Shown: positions 23,705-36,180 of the stretch, in pieces
Layout: each line of letters opens with the position of its first letter
Position numbering within the stretch: the first letter of the stretch is position 1
Assembly (NCBI RefSeq): GCF_907164915.1
Contig: NC_061862.1
Coordinates: forward strand, 88,398,846 to 88,462,845
Direction of reading: 5' to 3'
From: Impatiens glandulifera
Taxonomy: Eukaryota; Streptophyta; Magnoliopsida; Ericales; Balsaminaceae
DNA: 64,000 nt
The notes under the pieces: generated by a model
Database searches by the model: none
What the model was told of the DNA's origin: nothing
Seen by the model: only the letters and a program-made list of their open reading frames with translations
Program-made: the position numbers and the translations under genes

Positions 23705-24845
23705 TTAAAATTTTGAATCAAACTGGAAACGAAGTAATATAGTAGCTCGATATTGTTAAGGGACAACTTAGGCTTCAAAAAATAGTTGTCGTCAAGCTCT
23801 ACGTAAAGAGTGATCTCTTCGCCTGCAAACTTTCTAGTTCCGCGTGTGGATATTTTGGTCAACACCGTCGCATACACAAAGTTAATTATCTTCAATGTAG
23901 TAGAACCTTGTTATTCATAGTCATTCTGTTATATTCAAGAACTAGCCTGAATCCAAAGTAATTTTATTATCTAATTCAAATTCTACTGACTATTTGTGGT
24001 TATATCATATGTTTCTTAACATGACATATTGATGTTCTAAAAGGTTCTCAATTCTCAAAGTCGTGGATGTCGAACTATCATGGTGAAGGAGTATTGCTTA
24101 TGGTTTTCAAAAGAATCCTAAACGACAAAATGAAAATTTTTTCCGAAGGTATTATTTCTTTATTTTACCTTTCATTCGACCACTACTATAAATTATGAGA
24201 AACCTTATCTTGTTTAAGAAATACAAAATATTTGTTTCTATTATATATATATATATATATTGTTGTTAATGTCATCACATATGGATCATAGTAGACAAAC
24301 AAATATCTTACAATTCATGTCATATATTCTCTTATGATATTTGTAGGTAAATAATGATGGGATAGGAAGAAAATCACTTGATGCCGATGTAATAAAAGTT
24401 GCTCCTGCGGTATGCAATTTATTGATAATCAAATAAAATTTCACTAATTTCGACTTTCTGATTCTGAATTTTGATTTCATCTGTAGCCTGGAGGAATCCA
24501 AGCTAATGATTCAAGACTTATGAATTGGTGAAGAATGTATTATATATGGTGTAAAGAGGATGATTGTAGATTTTATTCCACTCCTCCTTGGGAAAGCTGA
24601 AGTTATAAATGATTATAGTATGTTTTTAGATGAAACTCCATTTTTATGATGCTTGAATCTTAAACCCTGTTTACATTGATAAGTGTGACTTTGTCTTTTT
24701 TGTTTTTCTTGTTTTGTAATTGGTCTTATTTCGGTGATGCAGAAGGAATCGATATTTTTCATGAATTTGAAGACCTTAGATTGACGAGAGGAGTTGTTGA
24801 TATTTGTCAAGAATTTAGTTTCACCTCTTTAGTCTAAATTCCAAG
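23705..24845 (+). pseudogene. Class-1 SDR pseudogene unit 5
   Basis: Head at 23,744. Exon A (24,347-24,409) reads VNNDGIGRKSLDADVIKVAPA between TTTGTAG and GTATGC. Exon B starts at 24,487 after CTGTAG; GAAGAATGTATTATATATGG at about 24,530 gives EECIIYG, then VKRMIVDFIPLLLGKAE up to a GTTATAAAT border. The third block (about 24,760-24,830) has EFEDLRLTRGVVDICQEF. A premature frame break lies between exon A and the EEC segment. Confidence 0.65.
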
Positions 24846-26554
24846 ATGAATTATTCAGGTATAATTATAATTCTTTCCTCTTTCTTAATCTATTATATAT
24901 AATTGTTTGAATAATATTATACTCACATCTATTTTTATTGCAGTATATTATTCATTTTAAAGATCAACTTTCATTAATTCAAGTAAATTTTATTATCTTT
25001 CTATATAAGATTTATGATACGTTTTTAGATGCATGATAGATTTATTTTGATATAAGTTAGATGGTGCAAATTATAAGAATTCCAACTTGTTAAGTTTGTA
25101 AAATAATAAACCAATATCATATCTTTAATATCAAAATTTATAAATTATTCATTTTTATTTTTTATAAAAATGTTTTTCTAAAACAAAATAGAATTTAAAT
25201 TTTGCATTAATTTTATTAAATTATATTTATTTACATTTCATTCTTTGTTTTAATAAAATAAATTTTAAATTTTAAAATACACAAAATATTATTTTATTAT
25301 ATTTACCTAGTTTTTTATGAAAAGTATTTTTAAAATTTAAATCAACTAAACTTTTAAAAAAAATTATTTATCACTTTTCTTTTTAATAAAATATAATTCA
25401 AATATTTTTCTAATTATTATTATTTTTATATAAATATAATTTGTCTATAACAAATTATAATTTTAGTTTAAATTTTAAATACATATAATATTATTTATTT
25501 TTCTTACTTATATATTTCTTATAATAAAATTAATATATATTTTTAAATATTCTTATAATGTATATCAATTACTTTACCTTTTGAATTAAATTTTATATTC
25601 ATAGTCAATTTTATAAATAAGTAATTATATTTAGTATAAATTTTTTTTATTAAATTTTAAATTTTATTAAATTTATTAAGATTTTATTTTATTATTTAAT
25701 TAAAATATAATTAAAATTAAAAATACATAAAATTTAAATAAAAATTATTATTTTAAATTTTATTATTTTTAACATAATTATTATCTATTTCATATAAATA
25801 TGATTTCTCTATAACAAAATATATTATAATTTATTTTTTAAATACATAAAAAGTATGTTTCAATTTTTTACTATTAAGAATATATTTTTTTAATTGTACT
25901 TATAATATTTATAATTAATTTTATGTTTTGAATTAAACATATATTAATCATTAATTTATAAAAAATATTATATTTTGCATTAAATATTAAATTTAATTTT
26001 GAATTACAAAACTCTTATGTAGTTTTTATTATTTTAACATAATTATTTTTATATAAAAATATAATTTATCAATAAAAAATATTATTTTGTTTTTTGATTA
26101 TATATTTTTTATATTTAGAATATATATTTTTTTAATATTATTTATTACTAATTTTAAACTATAAATTAAAGCATATTTACATTAAATTTGTATTAAAATT
26201 ATTAAGATAATATTTTTCTATTTAATCAAATATAATTTAAATTTTACATTAAAATTATTTTTATTAATTTTAAATTTTCATTAAACTTATTAAAATTGTA
26301 TATATTCTATTTAATCAAATATAATTTAAATTTTACATTTAAAATTTATTTTAATTAAATTTAAATTTCTATTAAATTTTGTATATTTTTAATTATAAAA
26401 TAGATTTTATATTTAAATAAAACAATTCCATTAATTATAATTATTTTTAATTATTTTATATATATAATAATTATTTCTTCATACCAAAATATAATTTTAG
26501 ATTAAATTTTAAAAACATAAAATAATATTTATTTTTTTACATAAAATACTTAAA
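24846..26554. repeat. AT-rich filler
   Basis: A/T-rich filler between units 5 and 6, with the same ordered phrases as the other fillers and ending in the constant TTGAATCTAACTGGAAACG border. It is closely similar to 41,400-42,900. No gene. Confidence 0.65.
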
Positions 26555-27680
26555 ATTTTGAATCTAACTGGAAACGAAGTAATAAAGTAGCTCGATATGG
26601 TTAACGGGCAACTTAGGCTTCAAAAAATAGTTGTCGTGAAGCTCTACGTAAAGAGTGATCTCTTCGCCTGCAAACTTTCCGGTCTTGCGTGTAGATAGCT
26701 CGGTCAACATCGTCGCGGACACAAAATTAATCATCTTCAATGTAGTAGAACCTTGTTATTCATAGTCATTCTGTCATATTCAAGGACCATTCTGGATCCA
26801 AGGTAATTTCATTATCTAATTCAAATTCTACTAACTATTTGTGGTTATATCATATGTTTTTTAACATGACATATTGATGTTCTAAAAGATTCTCAATTCA
26901 CAAAGTCGTGGATGACGAACTATCATGGTGATGGAGTATTGCCTATGGATTTCAAAAGAATCCTAAACGACAAAATTCAAAAATTTACCGAAGGTGTTAT
27001 TTCCTTATTTACCTTTCATTCGACCACTACTATAAATTATGAGTAACCTTATCTTGTTTAAGGAATACAAAATATTTGTTTCTCTAATATATATATATAT
27101 ATATTTTGTCATTAATCTCATCACATATGGATCATAGAAGATAAACAAATATCTTACAATTCATGTCATATATTTTTTTATGATATTTGTAGGTAAATAA
27201 TGATGGGATAGGAAGAACATCACTTGATGCCGATGCAATGAAAGTTGCTGCTACGGTATCAAAAAAAAATTCACTGATTTCAACTATTTGATTCTTAATT
27301 TTGATTTCAAATGTAGCCTGGAGGATTCCAAGCCAATGATTCAAGACTTATGAATTGGTGGGAAAATGTATTATACATGGTGTAAAGAGGATGAATGTAG
27401 ATTTTATTCCACTCCTTCTTGAGAAAGATGGAGGTATAAATGATTATAGTCTGTTTTTAGATGAAACTCCAATTTTGTGATGTTTGAATCTTAAACCCTT
27501 GTTTACATTGATAAGTGTGACTTTGTCTTTTGTGTTTTTTCGTGTTTTGTAATTGGCTTATTTCAGTGATGTTGAAGGAATCGATATTTTTTAGTAATTT
27601 GAAGACCTTGGATCGACAGAAGGAGTTGTCGATATTTGTGAAGAATTTGGTTTCACCTCTCTAGTCTGAATTTCAAAATG
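26555..27680 (+). pseudogene. Class-1 SDR pseudogene unit 6
   Basis: Head at 26,590. Exon A (27,193-27,255) reads VNNDGIGRTSLDADAMKVAAT and is followed by a shortened intron. Exon B from about 27,318 reads GGFQANDSRLMNWWENVLYM in one frame; the SDR EEC...VKRM frame is only partly preserved. The third block (about 27,597-27,660) reads NLKTLDRQKELSIFVKNL or, in the other frame, EDLGSTEGVVDICEEF. Confidence 0.6.
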
Positions 27681-29600
27681 AATTTATTTAGGTATAATTC
27701 TTTTCCCTTTCTTTCTTAAGCTATTATATATAATTGTTTGAATAAATTTATACACACATCTATTTTTATTGCAGTATATTATTCATCTTAGAGATCAACT
27801 TTCATGAGTTCAAGTAAGAGATGCATGATAGATTTATTTTGATGTAGGTTAGATGGTGCAAATTATAAGAATTAATAGCTTTAATATCAAAATTTATAAA
27901 TTAAAATTTAATTTTCACAATAAACATAAAATTATATTATTCATTTTTATTTTCTATAAAAATGTTTTTCTAAAAAAAAATATAATTTAAATTTAAATTT
28001 TGCATTAATTTTATTAAATTATATTTATTTACATCTTCATTATCTGTTTTAATAAAATATAATTTAAATTTTAAAATACATAAAATTTTATTTTATTATA
28101 TTTGCCTAATTTTTATATTAAAAGTATTTTAAAATTTTATATTAATTAAACTTTTCAAAAAAAACAATTTATTACTTTTTTTTAATCAAATATAATTCAA
28201 AATTTTTTCAAATAATAATAATTATTTTTATATATATATAATTTCTCTACAACAAATTATAATTTTAATTTAAATTTTAAATACATAAAATAATTTTTAT
28301 TTTTCATACTTATATATTTCTTATAATAAAATTAATATATATTTTTAAATATTCTTTTAATGTATATCAATAACTTTACCTTTTTGAATTTAATTTTATA
28401 TTCATATTTTATAAATAAGCTATTATATTTAATATTAAATTATTTTCATTAAATTAAAATTTTTATTAAATTTATTAAGATTTTTTTATTTAATCAAAAT
28501 ATAATTTAAATTAAAAATACATAAAATTTAAATCACAATTATTACTTTAAATTTTATGATTTTTAACATTATTATTATTAATTTTATATAAATATAATTT
28601 CTCTATTACAAAATATATTTTAATTTAATTTTTAAATACATGAAAAGTATTTTTTAATTTTTTTACTATTAAGAATATTTTTTTAATTATACTTATAATA
28701 TTTATTATTAATTTTAAGTTTTGAATTAAACTTATATTAATAATTAATTCATAAAAAAATAAAATTATATTTTTCATTAAATTTACTTTTAATTTTAAAT
28801 TAAAAAACTCTTATTTAGTTTTTATTATTTTAAAATAATTATTTTTTATATAAATATAATTTATCAATAACAAATATTATTTAGTTTTTTAATTATATAT
28901 TTCTTATATTTAGAATATATTATTTTTTATATTATTTATAACTAATTTTAAACTATGAATTAAAGCGTATTTATATTAAATTTGTATTAAAATTATATTT
29001 TTTCTATTTAATCAAATATAATTTAAATTTTATATTAAAATTATTTTTAATAAATTTAAATTTGTATTAAACTTATTAAAATTATATATATTCTATTGAA
29101 TCAAATATAATTTAAATTTTACATTTTAAACTTATTTTCATTAAATTTAAATTTCTAATAAATTTTTTATTTTTTATATTTAATAAAATAAAATTTATAT
29201 TTAAATAAAACAATTCCTTTAATTATTATTATTTTTAATTATTTGTTTATAAATAATAATAATTTCTTAATAATAAAATATAATTTTAGATTAAATTTTA
29301 AATACATAATATAATATATTTTTTTACCTAAAATAGTCTTGGTTTGCGTTCGTATTTTTATTAATTATTCATTATTCATTTTGTTTAGTTGCTATCGATT
29401 TGTAATATTTCTGATTAGTATATACACTTTTTGAATACTATCTTAAGTTATATTTGGATAACTTATGATAAATCTTGTAATAACATGAATTATATTATTT
29501 TGAGTTTGTGTCCATTTTATTTTAAAATGGACAAATGAGATTAAAGTTTCCAGATCTATAGTTAAATTTTTTTTTATTTAATTAAAAGTTATTAGAACTA
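27681..29600. repeat. AT-rich filler and left part of the pre-block-2 spacer
   Basis: A/T filler to about 29,330, then the non-filler spacer (GCGTTCGTATTTTTA..., ATCTTGTAATAACATGAATT) that is shared with 6,235-6,520. No coding content. Confidence 0.6.
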
Positions 29601-30230
29601 ATCTTTCATTTAGACACTCATTTATATGTATTCGTCATTGATTTTTTTATTTTTATAAATTTATCATTATTTCAGCGATGGTTAGTTATGATTCTATTTT
29701 ATTTTTTTTACGTCATTTATCAACACAAAAATAATTTTCACTATACCTCAGAATATTTTGTAAATATTTTATTGACTCGATTTTTCGAAAATGTCGATTA
29801 ATTTGTTCAGTGTTATACTTTCTTACTCAATGTTATAAAACTTAAATGACTTCATTGAAGTCACATCAAAAAAAATTAAAAAGGTTAAATTTTAAATAAT
29901 TATAGTTTTTGTTTTTTATTTTTATCATATTATTTAACGTTTACTTTGTATTATTTATAAATTATTTTTTTATATATAAAATTATGTTTTGAATGAATAA
30001 GAATTAACTACTTATAAATAATAATAATAATAATAATTTTAAAGTTGAATCATTTACTAATAAATGATTTAATATTGAAAATAATAATTTTTAAAATAAT
30101 TTAATTAGTTAGACATGATAGTTGTTTACCTATTATATTATAAATATTGTATTATTATTATTATAATTTTATTATTTATTATAATAATTAATAATTGAAA
30201 TATATATTATTAAAAATAATGTATGATGCT
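29601..30230. mobile_element. 630-bp insertion flanked by TA, possible small transposon or indel
   Basis: Two sister copies (6,498-6,533 and 30,413-30,448) read continuously AGAACTAAATTT. Here the sequence breaks after AGAACTA, continues with 630 bp found nowhere else in the window, and resumes TAAATTTGG. A TA duplication would fit a mariner/Stowaway-type element, but I see no terminal inverted repeats, so a non-transposon insertion or a deletion in the sisters remains possible. Confidence 0.35.
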
Positions 30231-30572
30231 TAAATTTGGATAAAATCCTTAATTATAATTTTAAGTTAATATTAAAATTATATAATAATATACTTAGTTG
30301 ATAAATCTTGTAATAACATGAATTATATTATTTTGAGTTTGTGTCCATCATATTTTAACAGCAAATGATATTAAAGTTTCAAGATCTATAGTTAAAATAA
30401 TTTTTTATTTAATTAAAAGTTATTAGAACTAAATTTTGATAAAATCCTTAATTATAATTTTAAGTTAATATTAAAATTATATAATAATATACTTAGTTGA
30501 TTATATATATATATATATATATATTTTATAACTTATTATTATTGTTAGATAATTTGAATCCATTGGAATTAA
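30231..30572. repeat. Tandemly duplicated spacer before class-2 block 2
   Basis: The spacer phrase from ATCTTGTAATAACATG to AATATACTTAGTTGAT occurs twice (29,470-30,300 with the insertion, and 30,301-30,502), followed by a short TA tract and GATAATTTGAATCCATTGG. No gene. Confidence 0.6.
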
Positions 30573-30838
30573 TCGTCATGGACATAAAATTAATCGTCTT
30601 CAATGTAGTAGAACCTTGTTATTCATAGTCATTCCGGCATATTCAAGGACCAGTCTAAATCCTAGGTAATTTTATTATCTAATTCAAATTCTACTAACTA
30701 TTTGTGGTTATATCATATGTTTTTTAACATATGTTTTTTAACATGACATATTGATGTTCTAAAAGGTTCTCAATTCTCAAAGTCGTGGATGACGAACTAT
30801 CATGGTGATGGAGTATTGTCTATGACGAACTACTAATC
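30573..30838 (+). pseudogene. Truncated class-1 head fused to class-2 block 2
   Basis: Starts inside the head (CGTCATGGACATAAAATTAATCG) and runs through the linker to GGTGATGGAGTATTG, then breaks at TCTATGACGAACTACTAATC into the class-2 spacer. The identical break occurs at about 43,240, so blocks 2 and 3 share one ancestral junction that block 1 lacks. Confidence 0.65.
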
Positions 30839-31126
30839 TTAATAATTGCTAATAGATAATTTGAATCCATTGGAATTCGAAATCCTAACCCGCTTATTAG
30901 CCGTTTGTTGATTTATATAGGAAGTATATATATCCAAATCCTAAAACCCCTTAAACCCCCTTCCGCAAATCGGATTCAGATATATCCCATTCTTCAAGAA
31001 CACGTCCACACCACCGACGACGGCTTCTCTCCTCCTCCTCCGAAGCATCTAGAGAAATCGAATCATTTGCTTGGCGGTGTTAAAACTTCCAGAAGCAGGG
31101 GAGTTACCGGTGGAAGTAATCGGAAA

Positions 31127-31303
31127 ATGCTTACGGAAGAGGAAATTTTACATAGACAGGCATTGTCTATTATCGTCGTACAACAGCATCAGCAGCGGCT
31201 CACATCTCAGAGGTTTGATAATGGATCAATGTCCCGTCGTATTGGATCCGCTACTGGTTCACGACGCCGTGATCTTTCTGATTCGTTCTCGAATGGAAAA
31301 CCG
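31127..31303 (+). CDS. Unidentified first exon, copy 2 (59 codons)
   Basis: Copy of the exon at 7,008-7,184, with the same ATG, the same 59-codon open frame and the same GTGAGT donor. Visible differences are an ACC-to-ATC type change upstream of the ATG and a TCC-to-TCA silent change within GSM. Promoter-like TTTATATAGG lies at about 30,913. Conservation of the frame is uninformative because the whole block is nearly identical. Confidence 0.42.
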
Positions 31304-31544
31304 GTGAGTTATGATTCTTGTTGGTAATGTTCGACTGAATTAGGTTGAAAATGATGGTTTGAATAAGAAATCAATCATATAAGAACTACTGACATGATCA
31401 ACTTTTTACTTTTAGGGATTTGAACTTTTAGGGTTACCTTTTTTTTTCTCAAAAGGAGATTTCTTTGTTTATTTGTTAAAATTCATGAACTGTTTCTTCT
31501 AATTACATCAATTATATTGGATTAGTTGGAAAAAGAGATCAGTT

Positions 31545-32250
31545 GTCATCTTCCATCAACTTTATGTTGCAGATCTGTCTACTATTCCTATCCTTGTTGA
31601 TTTAATCAGATCCAAGTTCGGCAAACTTGATATATTGGTATATTCTTCGTTTCTCTCTAGTAAAACTGAATTAAAAACAGGACAAATAGGTATCGGTTAT
31701 TTTTTATGATTTTTGCAGGTGATCAATGCTGGGAGGATAGGACTTGATGTCAATGCAATGAAAGTTGTTACTGATGCGGTATGATTTTGTTTTTAATGAA
31801 AATCAAAATCTTATTTACTGATTCTGTTTTTTTTATTTCATTGGTAACCGGGAAGAATACATGCAGATAAAGTATTATATACTGTGTAAATGGGATGATT
31901 GAAGCATTTATTCCACTCTAGCTTTCTGATTCACCAAGGATATTGTCAATGTCTCTTATTCTTTGAGAAAACTGAACTATAAATTTATTACAATCTGTTT
32001 TTAGCTACTGGAAACTCAATTTTTTTTATATTTTGATGCTTGAATTTTAAGCCCGGTTTCCATTGATATGTGTGACTTTGTTTTTTTTTTGTTATTTCTT
32101 GTTTTGTAATTGGCTTTATTTCGTTGATGCTGAAAGTTTCGTTATTTTTTCAGAAATTTGAAGCCCTTGGGTCGTTGTTGAAAGAAGTTGTCGGTATTTG
32201 TCAGAAATTTGGTTTTTCATCTCCTTTTCAGAATTCCAAAATTAATTTAT
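31545..32250 (+). pseudogene. Class-2 SDR pseudogene, copy 2 (internally deleted)
   Basis: Lacks the cofactor-loop exon entirely. Sequence equivalent to 7,427-7,920 (494 bp) is missing, with TTGT at both ends of the deletion. What remains reads VIFHQL and then LVDLIRSKFGKLDIL (31,545-31,637), a GT...AG intron to 31,718, and VINAGRIGLDVNAMKVVTDA (31,719-31,778) with an intact GTATGA donor. A degraded exon with MIEAFIPL*LSDSPRILSMSL (about 31,890-31,965) follows; it keeps the SDSPRI typical of plant SDRs better than copy 1. The third block (32,154-32,250) reads KFEALGSLLKEVVGICQKF. Confidence 0.72.
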
Positions 32251-34884
32251 TTAGGTATAATCATAATTCTTTCATCTTTCTATCTTAATTTATTATATAT
32301 AATTGTTTGAATAATACTATAAACATCTACTCTTATTAAAGTATATTATTCATCTTAAATATCAACCTTGATGAGTTCAAGTAAGTTTTTTTAACTTACT
32401 TAAATTTATATTATCTTACTTTTTAAGATGCATAATATTTTTTAGATGCATAATAAGTTTATTCAATTTAACATGTATCTAAAAAGTTATGATGTTGGTT
32501 TATTTATTTTTATTTTCTATTAATATTTAAATAAAAATTTAATTTTTACAATAAATTTAAAAAATTATATTATTCATTTTTATTTTCTATATAAACATTT
32601 TTTTTCAAAAACAAAATATAATTTAAATTTAAATATTAATTAAGATTATTAAATTATATTTATTAAATACTCCTTCTTTATTTTAATAAAATATAATTTA
32701 AATTTTCAAATACATAATTTTTTTTATTTATCTAATTTTTATATTAAACATTTTTTTTAAATTTATATCAATTAAACTTATAAAATTATTTTTATAATAT
32801 TTATAAATAATTTTAAACTTTGAATTAAACTTATATTAATCATTAATTCATAAAAATTATTTTATATTTTGTATTAAATATTAAATTTTATTTTGAATTA
32901 GTTTTTATTATTTTAACATAATTATTTTTTAAAATAAATATAATTTATCTATAACAAATATTTTTTAGTTTTGTACTTTTATATTTCTTGTATTTAGAAT
33001 ATTATTTTTTTAAATATTCTTTATAAATAATATAAATTATAAATTAAAACATATTTACATTAAATTTGTATTAAATTTATTTATATTGCATTTTTTATTT
33101 AATTAAATATAATTTAAATTTGTATTAATTTTTAATTTTATTATTTAATTAAATATAATTTAAATTTTAAATACATAAAATTTAAAATAAAAAATATTAC
33201 TTTAATTTTTATTATTTTTATATAAATATATATTTCTACAACAAAATATATTTTAAATGCATTAACTATTATTTAAATTTGTAATTATATATTTCTTAGG
33301 TTAAATATTAATTATTTTTTAAATACTTATTTCTTATATTAAGAATAATATATATTTTTTAAATCAAAATTATTACTTTAAGTTTTATTACTTTTATTAT
33401 AATAACAATTTTTTTATATATAAATATGATTTCTCTATAAAATAAAATAAAATAAAAAATACAATTATAAATTCATAAAATATTATTTAATTTTAATTTT
33501 TATATCTTATATTAAAAAGTATTATTTTTTTAAATATTCATATAATATGTTTAATACTTTTAAATTTTGAATTAAACTTTTATTAATATTTAATTATTAA
33601 GAACACTCTTATATTTTTTTTTTGAATTAAAGTTTTTTTATTAAATTTAATTTATCATTAAACTTATTAACATTTTTATAATATAATTATGAATTATTTT
33701 TTATACAAATATAATTTATCTAAAAAATAAAATATAATTTTAGTGTAAATTACTTACACAAAAATTATTTAATTTTTACTATATTTTTATTATATTAAGA
33801 ATATTATTTAAATTTTAAATATTTAAGTATAAATAATTTTAAATTAAATTAATATTTATCATTAATTCATAAACACATTTTTATATATTTTAGATTAAAT
33901 TTAAATTTGCAATAAACTTATTAGAATTACATTTTTTTAATTTAATCAATATAATTTAATTTAATTTTTTTAATAAAACTTATTTTCATAAAATTTAATT
34001 TTGCATTTAACTTATTAAAAACTTATTTTTCTTTATATTTATACTTTTTATATTTAATCAAATATAATTAAAATTCAAAATACATAAAATTTAAATTATT
34101 ACTTTAATTTTTATTATTTTTAAAATAATTTTTATTTATTTTATATAAATATGATTTCACTCTAACAAAATGTATTTTAATTTAATTTTTAAATACATGA
34201 AAAGTATTTTTTTAATTTTTTACTATTAAGAATATTATTTAGTTTTTTAAATATTCTTATAATATTTATAATTAATTTTAAGTTTTGAATTAAACTTATA
34301 TTAATCATTAATTCATAAAAATAATTTTTTATTTTGCATTAAACATTAAATTTAATTTTGAATTAAAAAACTCTTACTTAGTTTTTATTATTGTAATATA
34401 ATTATTTTTTATATAAATTTTATTTATCTATAACAAATATTATTTATTTTTTTACTTATAAATTTCTTATATTTAGAATATTTTTTTTAATACTCTTTAT
34501 AAATAATTTTAAATTATAAATTAAAATTTTATTTACAATAAATTTGTATTAAAATTATTAAAATTGTACTTTTTCTATTTCATTAAATATAATTTAAATT
34601 TTATATTTAACTTGTTAAAATTGAATATAATTTAAAATTTACATTTTAAACTTATTAAAATTAAATAAAATTTAAAATTTACATTTTAAACTTATTTTCA
34701 TTAAATTTAAATTTGTATTAAATTTGGTAATTTTTTTTAATAAAACAAAATTTATATTTAAATAAAACAATTCCTTTAATTATTATTATTTTTATATATA
34801 ATAATAATTTCTTCATAACAAAATATAATTTTAACTTAAATTATAAATACATAAAATTATATTTAATTTTTACATAAAATACTT
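32251..34884. repeat. AT-rich filler downstream of class-2 copy 2
   Basis: About 2.6 kb of A/T filler, collinear with 45,600-48,650. It opens with the acceptor-like TATATTATTCATCTTAAATATC border and closes with the constant pre-head border. No gene. Confidence 0.65.
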
Positions 34885-35414
34885 AAAAAATTTGAATTTA
34901 ACTGAAAACGAAGTAATATAGTAGCTCGATATGGTTCAGGGACAACTTAGGCTTCAAAAAGTAGTTGTCGTCAAGCTCTACGTAAAGAGCGATCTCTTCT
35001 CCAACAAACTTTCCGGTTTCGTGCGTGGATATCACGGTCAACATCGTCGTGGACACAAAGTTAATCGTATTCAATGCAGTAGAACCTTGTTATTTATAGT
35101 CATTCCTTCATATTCAAGAACTAATCTGGATCCAAGGTAATTTCATTATCTAATTCAAATTCTACTGAGTATTTGTGGTTATATCATATATTTATTAACA
35201 TGACATATTTATATTCTAAAATGTTTTCAATTCTAAAAGTAGTGGAGGTCTAATTGTCATGGTGATGGAGTATTGCATATGGCTTTTAAAAGAACCCTAA
35301 ATAACAAAATGAAAAAAATTACTGAGGTTTATTATTTTACCTTTCATTGGATTACTACTATAAATTATGAGTAACCTTATCTTGTTTAAGAATACAAAAT
35401 ATTTTTTTCTCTTT

Positions 35415-35445
<31 letters not shown>

Positions 35446-36180
35446 ATGTCATCACATATGGATCATAGTAGACAAATAAATATGTTACTGTAAGAATATA
35501 TAGAGAAATTGATTGTATTGAATTTTATATATGAATTACAAAGAATATGTCTCTTATATAGACATTGAATTAGACTTATATGAAAACTAATATAATATAA
35601 TATTATATTTATATTATCACAATTTATTATATTGTGATAATATTTTACAAATATATTATTTTATATTCTAACACTTACAATCTTATGATATTTTTAGGTA
35701 AATAATGATGGTATAGGAAAAACATCACTAAATGTTGATGCAATAAAATTTGTTGTTACGGTATGCAATTTGTTGATAATCAAAATTTTCTTTGATTTCA
35801 TTTGTAGGCGGGTGATTCAAAACTTATGAATTGATTGAAGAATGTATTATATAGGGTGCAAAGAGAATGATTGTAGATTTTATTCAACTCCTCCTTGGGA
35901 AAGCTGAAGGAATAAATGATTATAATATGTTTTTAAATGAAACTCCATTTTTGATATTTTGATACTTGAATCTTAAACCCCTATTTACATTGATAAATGT
36001 GACTTTGTCTTTTGTGATTTTTCTTGTTTCGTAATTGGCCTTATTTCGGTGATGTTGAACGAAAAGATATTTTTCAGGAATTTGAAGACCTTGGATCGAC
36101 GAAAGGAACTGTCGATATTTGTCAAGAATTTGGTTTCACCTCTCTAGTCTAAATTCCAAAATGAATTTATTTAGGTATAA
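34885..36180 (+). pseudogene. Class-1 SDR pseudogene unit 7 (with solo LTR)
   Basis: The head at 34,923 is open in one frame for 69 codons (LRLQKVVVVKLYVKSDLF...). The linker carries the solo LTR just before exon A (35,698-35,760), which reads VNNDGIGKTSLNVDAIKFVVT with GTATGC following. The intron is shortened. Exon B keeps EECIIY and AKRMIVDFIQLLLGKAE (to about 35,912), and the third block (about 36,078-36,150) reads EFEDLGSTKGTVDICQEF. Confidence 0.65.
35489..35673 (+). mobile_element. Solo LTR, 185 bp, probably copia type
   Basis: Begins TGTAAGAATATA and ends TATATTCTAACA, the imperfect inverted termini common in plant LTRs. It is flanked by GTTAC on the left and CTTAC on the right; sister units have a single ATCTTACAATT here, so the target duplication was CTTAC with one later change. 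The internal phrase TTACAAAGAATATGTCTCTTATATAG resembles the TATA/U3 end of short plant copia LTRs. No internal region remains, consistent with LTR-LTR recombination. Confidence 0.7.

Noticed and set aside
24613..24810. Minus-strand frames near exon B and the third block (also 41,165-41,362)
   Set aside because: Antisense to the duplicated intron and third block; no start context or motif.
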